Shown here: one piece after another, positions 1 through 6,099 of the stretch | Position numbering within the stretch: position 1 is the first letter of the stretch | How the letters are laid out: each line of letters begins with the position of its first letter | Source of the DNA: Planococcaceae bacterium UBA3370 | Lineage (GTDB): Bacteria; Bacillota; Bacilli; Bacillales_A; Planococcaceae | DNA: 6,099 nucleotides | Assembly (NCBI GenBank): GCA_002360295.1 | Contig: DEQI01000103.1 | Location: forward strand, 1-6,099 | Direction: 5' to 3' | Program-made: the position numbers and the translations under genes | Notes under the pieces: model-generated | Database searches by the model: none | Told to the model about the DNA's origin: nothing | Seen by the model: only the letters and a program-made list of their open reading frames with translations

Positions 1-1254
1 AAAAATGCCTCTGTCACAGTAAAGGAAAGTAAAGGTAAGTTAACGGAAACGTATAAATTTACGTTAACTGGTCCTGCAGGTGAAAAATTAACTCGTAATT
101 TTACATACGTATCAGACGTCACTAATTACGATCAAATTGGCCAAAGTACTGCTACGGGTGAAGTGACCAAATATACGGAAAAAATAACAATTGGGAAAGC
201 AACTTATACGTTGTCTGATTACCAACTGTCGAAGAGTGATGTAACGGATAAACGTCCTGCATCGGATTATTTTTCAGGCAATGCCATTGCTCGAAAAACT
301 TATACGGTTACAAACGGTAAACAAACAGGTGTAATTGAAGTAAACGTTGATAGTCGAAATGAAGGCTATGAAAATTTCTGGGGAGCAACGGAGACACAAA
401 TTACAGACTATGAAATTGTTTTTGAAAATGGATCCATTGGTACAGTAAAAAATCGAGTTTCCACTACTAAATCACGTACGTTAAATTATGAAGAAAATGC
501 AGGCTCATTATCTAGCTTTAAAGGAGGCTATGTTGTCATCAGTGCAGCAGACTCTATTTCCGAATATACGTATGATTTACCAAAAGGCTCTGGAACAGTA
601 GAATTAGAAACTGAAAAAATGCCGAGAATAGAACGATTAATTGTACCCAAATTCCGTGATTTGGCAAATCATCAAGCAAAAGAATCCATTGAAAAATTAT
701 ATTCATTAGGTATTTTTACTGACAATTCGAATTTCTTTTCTCCGAATACGCCGATGCAACGTTATGATTTTGCTATTGCAATCGGAAAAGCAATTGACTT
801 ACGTGTGTTAGAGGAAAAGACGACAAAAAAAACGACGAGTAGTATTTTTAAAGATGTGAAACGTACAGCTAAAGATTATAACTATTTAGTAGCTGCTGTA
901 AATAAAGGGGTTATTTTTGGTACTTCCTCTACTACATTTGACCCTGAAGGATTTTTAACACGTCAACAAGCTGCGACTATTTTAGTACGAGCCCTAGGTC
1001 TTGAAGGAAAAGCGCCGGATCCAGGTTATAGTACGGACTACCGAGATGATCATAAAATTTCAGATTATGCCCGTGATGGAGTGTATGTCGTGTCTGAACT
1101 AGGGTTAATGACAGGTGATACTGTGACAGGAAACTTTAATCCGAAAGACCGTTTAACGCGTGCGCAGTCCGCGTTAATTATCATTCGCTTCCTTGAATAT
1201 TTAGAAAATGATTTAAAACAAAACTACCGAGATGATATTTTGTTCTTTGACTAA
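1..1254 (+). CDS. Secreted protein with three C-terminal SLH domains (5' partial)
   Basis: The frame is open from base 1, so this is the C-terminal 417 residues of a longer protein. A GTG at 163 lies in mid-domain with no ribosome binding site and is not the start. Visible residues 1 to about 210 are Thr/Ser/Tyr/Lys-rich and look like beta-sheet; I do not recognise a family. Three SLH domains follow at about 216-268, 281-337 and 343-403. Their motifs are FRDLANHQAKESIEKLYSLG, FKDV...NKGVIFG with LTRQQAA, and YRDD...SELGLMTG with LTRAQSA. All three keep the arginine of the TRAE-type motif (QRYD, TRQQ, TRAQ). In this family that residue contributes to binding secondary cell-wall polymer, so wall anchoring is likely. 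A short tail ending in ILFFD follows; there is no LPXTG sorting signal. The gene lies 16 bases before the SLH-VWA gene and is probably co-transcribed with it. The SLH call is firm. The function of the upstream part is unknown and may be structural or adhesive. Confidence 0.9.
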   Translation, partial: KNASVTVKESKGKLTETYKFTLTGPAGEKLTRNFTYVSDVTNYDQIGQSTATGEVTKYTEKITIGKATYTLSDYQLSKSDVTDKRPASDYFSGNAIARKTYTVTNGKQTGVIEVNVDSRNEGYENFWGATETQITDYEIVFENGSIGTVKNRVSTTKSRTLNYEENAGSLSSFKGGYVVISAADSISEYTYDLPKGSGTVELETEKMPRIERLIVPKFRDLANHQAKESIEKLYSLGIFTDNSNFFSPNTPMQRYDFAIAIGKAIDLRVLEEKTTKKTTSSIFKDVKRTAKDYNYLVAAVNKGVIFGTSSTTFDPEGFLTRQQAATILVRALGLEGKAPDPGYSTDYRDDHKISDYARDGVYVVSELGLMTGDTVTGNFNPKDRLTRAQSALIIIRFLEYLENDLKQNYRDDILFFD

Positions 1255-1261
1255 GGAGGGG
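1253..1261 (+). promoter_or_regulatory. Strong ribosome binding site overlapping the upstream stop codon
   Basis: AAGGAGGGG lies 9 bases before the ATG at 1271 and fixes that start. Its first two bases are also the last two of the TAA (1252-1254) that ends the upstream SLH gene. A ribosome finishing the first protein therefore covers the initiation site of the second. This suggests translational coupling, which is an inference from the geometry. Confidence 0.9.
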
Positions 1262-1270
1262 CAGCTATAA

Positions 1271-4267
1271 ATGACGACTATAAAACAAGGGGTAGCTATA
1301 TTGTTATGCACGGTGTTGCTAGTAGCAACGTGGCTTCCTACGACACAGCAAGTAGAAGCTGCGTCTAACACAATAACAGATATTAAAAAAAATACAGATA
1401 AATATAATGCAGCAAAGTGGGCAGTTGATGAGGAGTTAATGCAATTATATGCAGGTGGAAAATTTCAACCGAGCACGCTAGTTACTGAATTGCAATTATT
1501 AACGATGCTCGCAAAATTAGATAAAAACTATCATTTTAGCTACAGTAGCGACATGCTATATACGTATTATGGTGATCTTAACATGCCTGTAAATGGCGTT
1601 ACAAATACAAAAAAACGCTCGGCTAATGTATCACGCGGTCAATTTGCGCGTTTATATGCAGCAATGAACGGATTGGATTTATCAGAACCTCAAGCCGTAC
1701 AATATTTATATACACATGAAATAACAAAAGGGCTTACTGGTAAAAAAACTTATAGTGATTATGCGCCTAATAAAAGCATTACACGCGGTGATTTAGCTAT
1801 GTTTTTATACCGTATTGCTAAAAATGGTGGAATTGCAGTAGAAGGATTATCGTCTGCATCAGCTGGAAAAGATGATAGCAAAATTACATTGCCTTTAAAC
1901 TTTGTAGATTCAAATGGAACAGTGGAATTAACACCGCCAACAACATCAAGCAACGGTAATTCAAACAATCCGAATGCATTGAAAGCAGTCCAAAGTATTA
2001 ATGTGTCAAAAGAAGAATTAACAGCAAATGGCATTGATGCTGCACATGTACAAATTAAATTAAAAGATAGCTATGGGAACGATATTCCGTATGATACATC
2101 ACTGCAATTTAAAGTGAAGTCTAAAGTTGGAGCACGAATTGTAGAAACACCGCCTACTTCAGGTTCTCAGGCAAAATTAAATGAAAGTGGTAGCATTACA
2201 ACGGTTTCTTCCGATGGTGGGGAAATCAATGTTTATGTTGTCGCACCGACATTGAAGAAATCAGAAAAAGATGTTATTACGTTTGAGTTAATAGATACGT
2301 CGGATACGAAATATGCAAGCTATCGTAATCAACAAATTGAAGTGCAATTACGTTATGTACCACGTGCAGAACTGCGAATTTCTTATGAAGTGTATGATCC
2401 AGATCAACCAGACTGGAATGGTGGTAACGTGGTGGATGGACCTAAACCATTGCCAGCATTACCACAAGGGATTGTAGTTGCAGGAAATGGTCAATTAAAT
2501 AAGACAATACCTTTCACTCCGAATGGTGTCATTGAAGTCCGTGATTTTGATGTGGATGAATTAACATTTGACGGATACAAGTGGGAAAACTATACGACAA
2601 GCTCAGGACAAATCGTAAATGGTCAAGTTCGAGACGATGCGATTCAATATAAAAATGCAGATTTACGCATCGACAATCAACCTATTTCCGTATGGTTATT
2701 TGAACAAATATTAGACCGTATGATATATGGTGATGCAGATGGCAATGGTGGTTATGGTAAAGTAAATGTTTACTATACAATCAATAGTGAAGGACGAGCA
2801 GTATATAATTTACAAGATGTAATGGATGATCATTTTACGAGTCAATTTGAATCGAAAATACATGCATTAGTCGTGCATTTACTAACGTATTTCCCGAAAA
2901 ATACAAATGACTTAACGATGGTACATTATGATAGTGTAAAAGCTGTAAAAGCTATATTTGATTCATTAAGTAAAGCTGACCAAGATTATTTAGCGAAAAA
3001 TTATAAAGATACAGTCGGAAATTTAAGTGGCTATAATGCAAAAGTAGATAGTTTAAAAGAAAGCCAAGAAATTGTCAATCGTCCAGAAGGTATGGAACGT
3101 TATACGAAAGTCATTGTTAACGTAGTTGCACCAGGCGGTCAAGTGATAAAAGACTACAAAGGAACTGTGGAAATTGAATTTAATGGACAACGTAAAGTCC
3201 TATCATTTAATACCAATACAACCGATTATAATACTGGAACAGGATATGCTGGCTCTGCTGTTGGCTATTTTGATTCTATTGTGTATGGTACATCAACGGC
3301 TACAGCTACTTTAATTAAGTCAAATATCGACCCGCGATATAAGGATACGTTAAAAGATATTACAGGGGTTCCTGTTAAACAATCTATTTTTACAAATCCA
3401 AAGTTTAATAAAAATGTATGTTCACTCGTGACAGAAGTATCGTTTTTGATTGATCAATCTGGCTCGATGCGTACCCAAGATCCGAATAACTATGTTGCTG
3501 AAAAAACGAAGCAATTAATTCGTCAAATCGGCTCTAGCAATTCAACAGTCATTCCGTTTGCATCGAATACGGGCTCTCTTGTAAAAGGAACATCAACGAA
3601 TCTTGTGAATACAACAGGTTTATTAGACTACGATAAAATGACATCAAGAGGTACGAATATCCCGAAAGCGTTAAATGTCGCATTAAACAATTTTGATACA
3701 GATGATAAAGTAGCGAAATCGATTATTTTATTAACGGACGGGAAATCAACAGAATCGCAAATAGATAGCATGATTGAAAAAGCGAAAAAAGCCAATATTA
3801 AAATTTATACAATTGCAGTAGGTAGCTCGAAAAATGTAAATTTACCAGTGCTCAATAAATTAGCAGTAGACACTGGTGGTCAAAGCTTCCATATTACTGA
3901 TATTGAACGTTTGCATAGCGCTTACCAAGCAATAGTAGACTCTATTTTATGTGCGAAATTCGTTTCTGACGCAAGCTGTGATACAACGGATGGTTTATTC
4001 AACGTAGCGACTGTGGATGTAACACGTTCGACAGTTATTATGACAGCGGAAATTAGCAAAAACTGTACGAATGTTACGGCTGTACAAGTTCGCTTTAGCT
4101 CGTATAGTGGAGATGTGAACTATGGTTTAATCTCGCGGGGGCAAAATGTCTTTAAGACGAGCAGCTCGATTAAAAAGTTCAATCGCTTTGATTTATATAA
4201 TGAAGTATTCTTCCGTGCATACGATAAAGACGGAAATCTAATTGTAGAAAAACAAGTAGATTTATAA
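1271..4267 (+). CDS. Secreted SLH-anchored von Willebrand factor A domain protein
   Basis: A 998-residue exported surface protein. Residues 1-30 form a signal peptide with likely signal peptidase I cleavage after VEA. SLH-like domains occupy about 35-185. The first is clear (WAVDEEL...GGKFQPSTLVTE), the second is shortened (VSRGQFARLYAAM) and the third reads ITRGDLAMFLYRI. The first has VTEL where the TRAE-type motif should be and lacks its arginine. After a Ser/Thr/Asn linker, residues 236-360 resemble an invasin/Big_1-type Ig domain (ELTANGIDAAHVQIKLKDSYGN). Residues 365-550 are unrecognised. An alpha-helical segment (about 555-597) and another beta-rich segment (613-714) precede the VWA domain at about 718-895. 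Its MIDAS is complete: DQSGS (D728, S730, S732), T795 and D823 in LLTDG. It should bind a divalent metal and probably an acidic ligand residue. C717 and C894 bracket the VWA domain, and C903 and C932 lie in a final beta-rich domain. It probably acts at the wall as an adhesin or matrix-binding protein; the ligand is unknown. Confidence 0.92.
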   Translation: MTTIKQGVAILLCTVLLVATWLPTTQQVEAASNTITDIKKNTDKYNAAKWAVDEELMQLYAGGKFQPSTLVTELQLLTMLAKLDKNYHFSYSSDMLYTYYGDLNMPVNGVTNTKKRSANVSRGQFARLYAAMNGLDLSEPQAVQYLYTHEITKGLTGKKTYSDYAPNKSITRGDLAMFLYRIAKNGGIAVEGLSSASAGKDDSKITLPLNFVDSNGTVELTPPTTSSNGNSNNPNALKAVQSINVSKEELTANGIDAAHVQIKLKDSYGNDIPYDTSLQFKVKSKVGARIVETPPTSGSQAKLNESGSITTVSSDGGEINVYVVAPTLKKSEKDVITFELIDTSDTKYASYRNQQIEVQLRYVPRAELRISYEVYDPDQPDWNGGNVVDGPKPLPALPQGIVVAGNGQLNKTIPFTPNGVIEVRDFDVDELTFDGYKWENYTTSSGQIVNGQVRDDAIQYKNADLRIDNQPISVWLFEQILDRMIYGDADGNGGYGKVNVYYTINSEGRAVYNLQDVMDDHFTSQFESKIHALVVHLLTYFPKNTNDLTMVHYDSVKAVKAIFDSLSKADQDYLAKNYKDTVGNLSGYNAKVDSLKESQEIVNRPEGMERYTKVIVNVVAPGGQVIKDYKGTVEIEFNGQRKVLSFNTNTTDYNTGTGYAGSAVGYFDSIVYGTSTATATLIKSNIDPRYKDTLKDITGVPVKQSIFTNPKFNKNVCSLVTEVSFLIDQSGSMRTQDPNNYVAEKTKQLIRQIGSSNSTVIPFASNTGSLVKGTSTNLVNTTGLLDYDKMTSRGTNIPKALNVALNNFDTDDKVAKSIILLTDGKSTESQIDSMIEKAKKANIKIYTIAVGSSKNVNLPVLNKLAVDTGGQSFHITDIERLHSAYQAIVDSILCAKFVSDASCDTTDGLFNVATVDVTRSTVIMTAEISKNCTNVTAVQVRFSSYSGDVNYGLISRGQNVFKTSSSIKKFNRFDLYNEVFFRAYDKDGNLIVEKQVDL

Positions 4268-4274
4268 TTGTTAA

Positions 4275-4316
4275 AAGGGGGTGTTCAGAGAGTAAAAGCT
4301 TTCTGGACACCTCCTT
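4275..4316 (+). terminator. Terminator-like hairpin ending the SLH operon
   Basis: Left arm 4277-4292 pairs with right arm 4299-4314 over 16 consecutive positions with three G-U wobbles, around the six-base loop TAAAAG. Two further A-T pairs (4275-4276 with 4315-4316) extend the stem. It begins only 7 bases after the stop codon of the SLH-VWA gene. The downstream sequence, TTCATAATG, lacks a good T-tract, so termination may be inefficient or may depend on other factors. A role in protecting the mRNA 3' end is an alternative. Confidence 0.7.
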
Positions 4317-4478
4317 CATAATGAGCGTTATCAAATGTTGCTTGTGTGGTAGTTGCGGGTTTAAAAATATCTCTTCAGCCCAGTAAAAATTTAAAACAAG
4401 AGTATATCACATTAGACATTCGCTCAAACTGTTTATAAAAGAGCATTGAAATAGTAGTCGAATTTTGGTAAGCTTACT

Positions 4479-4493
4479 TTAGAATAATTCTAA
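4479..4493. promoter_or_regulatory. Candidate PerR-type (Fur family) operator upstream of hemA
   Basis: TTAGAATAATTCTAA is a perfect 7-1-7 palindrome. The Bacillus PerR box consensus is TTATAATnATTATAA. This site differs only at the two symmetric positions 4 and 12, and it has the T at position 2 that separates PerR boxes from Fur boxes (TGATAAT). The hemA operon of B. subtilis is a known member of the peroxide-sensing PerR regulon, so the location fits. The site is centred about 84 bases upstream of the start point inferred from the -10 at 4558. That is far for simple blocking of this promoter, so it may act on another promoter or with a second site. The palindrome is observed; the regulator is inferred. 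Confidence 0.6.
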
Positions 4494-4515
4494 AATAAAA
4501 ATTTATTTAATTCAT

Positions 4516-4547
4516 AGCATGTTCACAAATTTTCCAGTGAAAATGCT
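4516..4547. repeat. 11-bp imperfect inverted repeat overlapping the hemA promoter
   Basis: AGCATGTTCAC (4516-4526) and GTGAAAATGCT (4537-4547) are complementary at 10 of 11 positions and are separated by 10 bases. The arm centres are 21 bases apart, two helical turns, as expected for an operator contacted on one face. A second perfect palindrome, ATTTTC-CAGT-GAAAAT (4529-4544), shares the right arm, so the two could not form hairpins at the same time. The region covers the -35 position of the hemA promoter. I do not recognise it as the site of a named regulator. Confidence 0.55.
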
Positions 4548-4552
4548 TTCTT

Positions 4553-4563
4553 TATGTTACAAT
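4553..4563 (+). promoter_or_regulatory. hemA promoter, extended -10 (SigA type)
   Basis: TATG-T-TACAAT combines a perfect TRTG extended -10 element (4553-4556) with a -10 hexamer matching TATAAT at five of six positions (4558-4563). No good -35 exists at the usual 17-base spacing. The best partial candidate is GTGAAA at 4537-4542 with a 15-base spacer. The extended -10 would compensate. The predicted start point is near 4570, giving a leader of about 33 bases before the hemA ATG. Confidence 0.7.
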
Positions 4564-4586
4564 AGGACCTATGAATTAGAGCGTGT

Positions 4587-4592
4587 GAGGTG
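4587..4592 (+). promoter_or_regulatory. hemA ribosome binding site that decides the start
   Basis: GAGGTG lies 10 bases before the ATG at 4603 and matches the Shine-Dalgarno consensus at all six positions. The in-frame ATG at 4519 lies upstream of the promoter -10, inside the dyad, and has no such site. The ATG at 4603 is therefore the start. Confidence 0.85.
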
Positions 4593-4602
4593 TGATGAGT
4601 TC

Positions 4603-5949
4603 ATGCATACACTAGTAGTGGGCTTGAATTATAAAACAGCGCCAGTAGAAATTCGAGAAAAGCTATCATTTATTGAAAGTGACTTACCGAATGCTATGGC
4701 CGCGTTACAAAAGCAAAAAAGTATACTGGAAAATGTCATTGTTTCGACATGTAATCGCACGGAAATATATGCCGTTGTCGATCAATTACATACAGGCCGT
4801 TATTATATTAAGCGATTTTTGGCAAACTGGTTCAACATTCCAATGGAACAGTTTGATACGCACTTATTTATTCGCGAGGAAGATGATGCGATTCAGCATT
4901 TATTTAAAGTAACTGCGGGAATTGATTCCATGGTACTCGGTGAAACACAAATATTAGGGCAAGTGAAAAAAAGCTTTTTACAAGGCCAAAAGCTTGGTAC
5001 AACAGGCACATTATATAATCAACTTTTTAAACAAGCAGTTACTTTTGCAAAGCGTGCACATAATGAAACAGCTATAGGGGAAAATGCTGTTTCAGTTTCA
5101 TATGCAGCCGTAGAGTTAGCGAAAAAAATATATGGCTCACTAAAGCGAAAACATGTAGCTATCTTAGGTGCTGGGAAAATGGGAGAGCTAGCCATTGAAA
5201 ACTTGTACGGTAGTGGTGTAGGAAAAGTAACCGTTATTAACCGTACGTTTGAAAAGGCTCAAACACTTGCTTCAAAATTTGAAGGTCATGCCAAAACAAT
5301 GCAAGAGTTACAATGTACATTACTTGAAGCTGATATATTGATTAGTTCAACAGGTGCAACAGACTATGTGATTGATTATGAGTTAATGCAGTATGTAGCA
5401 AAACTGCGTAAAGGACAGCCGCTATTTATGGTAGATATTGCGGTGCCGCGTGATTTAGATCCGCGTATCGGAGAGCTGCCGAATATTTTCCTTTATGATA
5501 TTGATGATTTACAAGGAATTGTGCAGGCTAACTTGGCAGAGCGCGAAATTGCCGCAAATGAAATAACGAATATGATTGGGCAGGAAGTCATTCAATTTAA
5601 AGAATGGTTTGCTACTTTAGGAGTAATACCTGTTATTTCAGCACTTCGTAAAAAAGCAAATCGCATCCAAGAAGAAACGATGATGAGCATTGAAAATAAA
5701 ATGCCAGATTTAACAGAACGTGAACGCAAAATTTTAAATAAGCATACGAAATCAATTATTAATCAATTATTGAAGGACCCAATTCTTCAAGTAAAAGAAA
5801 TGGCCAATTCTAAAAAGGCGAATGAGCAACTCCAATTATTCCAAGCGATTTTCGGTATTGAAGATGAAGTGCAGGAAGAGGTTGTACTACAATCGCAAAA
5901 ACAAATACAGCATACAGAAGCTACGGTTAAGCCTGAATGGTCATTTTAA
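4603..5949 (+). CDS. hemA: Glutamyl-tRNA reductase
   Basis: Glutamyl-tRNA reductase is a cytoplasmic, NADPH-dependent enzyme that reduces glutamate on tRNA-Glu to glutamate-1-semialdehyde, the first committed step of tetrapyrrole (heme, siroheme, cobalamin) synthesis by the C5 pathway. The 448 residues match the usual bacillar length. The N-terminus [20 protein letters not shown] is typical. The catalytic cysteine is C50 in [12 protein letters not shown], and H99 occupies the conserved histidine position. The conserved GETQILGQ motif (113-120) and [14 protein letters not shown] (162-175) follow. The NADPH-binding Rossmann loop is GAGKMG (189-194), followed by INRT (212-215) and [13 protein letters not shown] (275-287). 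The C-terminal helical dimerisation domain includes [15 protein letters not shown] (379-393). The last 25 residues are Gln/Glu-rich and divergent, as is common. The gene has its own promoter and is separated from the SLH operon by a terminator. In Bacillus it begins hemAXCDBL. The upstream PerR-like palindrome suggests peroxide-responsive control. No residue defect is seen. Confidence 0.98.
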   Translation: MHTLVVGLNYKTAPVEIREKLSFIESDLPNAMAALQKQKSILENVIVSTCNRTEIYAVVDQLHTGRYYIKRFLANWFNIPMEQFDTHLFIREEDDAIQHLFKVTAGIDSMVLGETQILGQVKKSFLQGQKLGTTGTLYNQLFKQAVTFAKRAHNETAIGENAVSVSYAAVELAKKIYGSLKRKHVAILGAGKMGELAIENLYGSGVGKVTVINRTFEKAQTLASKFEGHAKTMQELQCTLLEADILISSTGATDYVIDYELMQYVAKLRKGQPLFMVDIAVPRDLDPRIGELPNIFLYDIDDLQGIVQANLAEREIAANEITNMIGQEVIQFKEWFATLGVIPVISALRKKANRIQEETMMSIENKMPDLTERERKILNKHTKSIINQLLKDPILQVKEMANSKKANEQLQLFQAIFGIEDEVQEEVVLQSQKQIQHTEATVKPEWSF

Positions 5950-5952
5950 AAT

Positions 5953-5977
5953 TCAAATAGAAAATTCAACTATTTGA
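5953..5977. repeat. Perfect 8-bp inverted repeat just after hemA
   Basis: TCAAATAG (5953-5960) and CTATTTGA (5970-5977) are exact reverse complements around a 9-base loop, starting 4 bases after the hemA stop. The stem is AT-rich and no T-tract follows, so it is not a standard terminator. It could be an mRNA 3'-end or processing structure, or chance in AT-rich DNA. Confidence 0.5.
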
Positions 5978-5983
5978 CTAAGA

Positions 5984-6020
5984 AAGTACAGCTTTATGCT
6001 CAAGTACTATGCTTTATAAA
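5984..6020. repeat. Short imperfect tandem duplication
   Basis: AAGTAC recurs at 5984 and 6002, and GCTTTAT recurs at 5991 and 6011, giving two imperfect units of about 18-20 bases in the same order. AGTAC (5985-5989) and GTACT (6004-6008) can also pair with inner AGC/GCT as a small bulged hairpin. The function is unknown. It may be a local duplication in non-coding DNA. Confidence 0.4.
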
Positions 6021-6022
6021 AT

Positions 6023-6084
6023 AAAAAGAAGCGTTTTCGTATCTGTGTGGTAAACTTATAGATACTGAAGGCGCTTTTTCTTTT
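6023..6084 (+). terminator. Terminator-like hairpin with T-tract downstream of hemA
   Basis: AAGAAGCG (6026-6033) pairs with CGCTTTTT (6072-6079), and GTATCT (6039-6044) pairs with AGATAC (6060-6065). A partly paired internal segment joins them (TTTTC against TGAAGG). The 3' side runs into TTTTTCTTTT, a good U-tract, and the 5' side begins with an A-run, so it could also work on the other strand. It lies about 75 bases after the hemA stop, between hemA and whatever follows. Confidence 0.65.
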
Positions 6085-6099
6085 GATCATAGAAACTTT

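Larger units (their letters stand above)
4268..4602. other. Intergenic control region between the SLH operon and hemA
   Basis: This 335-base, AT-rich stretch has no convincing gene. In order it holds the terminator hairpin of the SLH operon, about 160 bases with no strong signal, a perfect 7-1-7 palindrome, a 32-base dyad, an extended -10 promoter and the hemA ribosome binding site. A weak additional promoter may sit in the middle: TAGACA at 4413-4418 and TATAAA at 4434-4439, but spaced only 15 bases apart. A 21-codon Cys-rich reading frame at 4321-4386 has no ribosome binding site and is not called as a gene. Confidence 0.8.

Noticed and set aside
163..165. GTG as the start of the first SLH gene
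   Set aside because: The same frame is open back to base 1 with coherent beta-rich protein sequence, and no ribosome binding site precedes the GTG. The gene is truncated by the window edge.
1271..1360. Lipoprotein signal using Cys13 of the SLH-VWA protein
   Set aside because: The residues before C13 (ILL) do not fit a lipobox, and the cysteine is inside the hydrophobic core. A signal peptidase I site after VEA fits better.
1759..2034. 91-codon reading frame on the minus strand
   Set aside because: It lies entirely inside the SLH-VWA gene, opposite its SLH and linker region, and its translation shows no recognisable domain. It is a shadow.
4273..4295. SD-like AAAAGGGGG followed by GTG at 4281 as a small gene
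   Set aside because: The GTG abuts the purine run with no spacing and the frame ends after four codons. The purines form one arm of the terminator hairpin.
4519..4602. 28-residue N-terminal extension of HemA from the ATG at 4519
   Set aside because: The extension contains the promoter -10 and the ribosome binding site for the ATG at 4603, and HemA proteins normally begin at MHxLVVG.
4673..4912. 79-codon reading frame on the plus strand inside hemA
   Set aside because: It overlaps the catalytic domain of hemA in another frame, and its translation looks like no known protein.
5974..6000. Promoter TTGACT / TATGCT after hemA
   Set aside because: The spacer is only 15 bases and the -10 matches at four of six positions. 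The terminator-like hairpin downstream would also stop the transcript.

Overview
The window looks like chromosomal DNA from a low-GC Gram-positive (Firmicutes, Bacillales). HemA is very close to the Bacillus type. Next to it are exported proteins anchored by S-layer homology (SLH) domains, which suggests an S-layer-bearing relative such as Lysinibacillus, Solibacillus or another Planococcaceae/Caryophanaceae member. The genus is an inference from gene content and AT-rich codon use, not from a database match.

Layout. Bases 1-1254 hold the 3' part of a gene for a secreted protein that ends in three SLH domains; its start lies outside the window. Sixteen bases later (1271-4267) is a complete 998-residue secreted protein with a signal peptide, degenerate SLH domains at the N-terminus, an invasin-like Ig domain, a central region of unknown fold, and a C-terminal von Willebrand factor A (VWA) domain with an intact MIDAS metal site. 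The stop codon of the first gene overlaps the Shine-Dalgarno sequence of the second, so the two are almost certainly one operon. A long hairpin at 4275-4316 closes it.

The 335-base gap 4268-4602 carries the hemA control region. It holds a perfect 7-1-7 palindrome of the PerR/Fur type (4479-4493), an 11-bp imperfect dyad (4516-4547), an extended -10 promoter (4553-4563) and a clear ribosome binding site (4587-4592). hemA (4603-5949) encodes glutamyl-tRNA reductase, the first committed enzyme of tetrapyrrole synthesis by the C5 pathway. The remaining 150 bases have no gene. They hold a perfect 8-bp inverted repeat, a short imperfect duplication and a terminator-like hairpin with a T-tract. The rest of a hem operon (hemX, hemC and so on in Bacillus) would be expected beyond the window, but is not seen.

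The two halves are functionally separate: a cell-surface SLH protein pair, and a housekeeping heme-biosynthesis gene with its own regulated promoter. I see no mobile element, CRISPR array, tRNA or rRNA. The least ordinary items are the SLH-VWA protein with four cysteines placed like two disulfides, and the layered operator-like palindromes in front of hemA.
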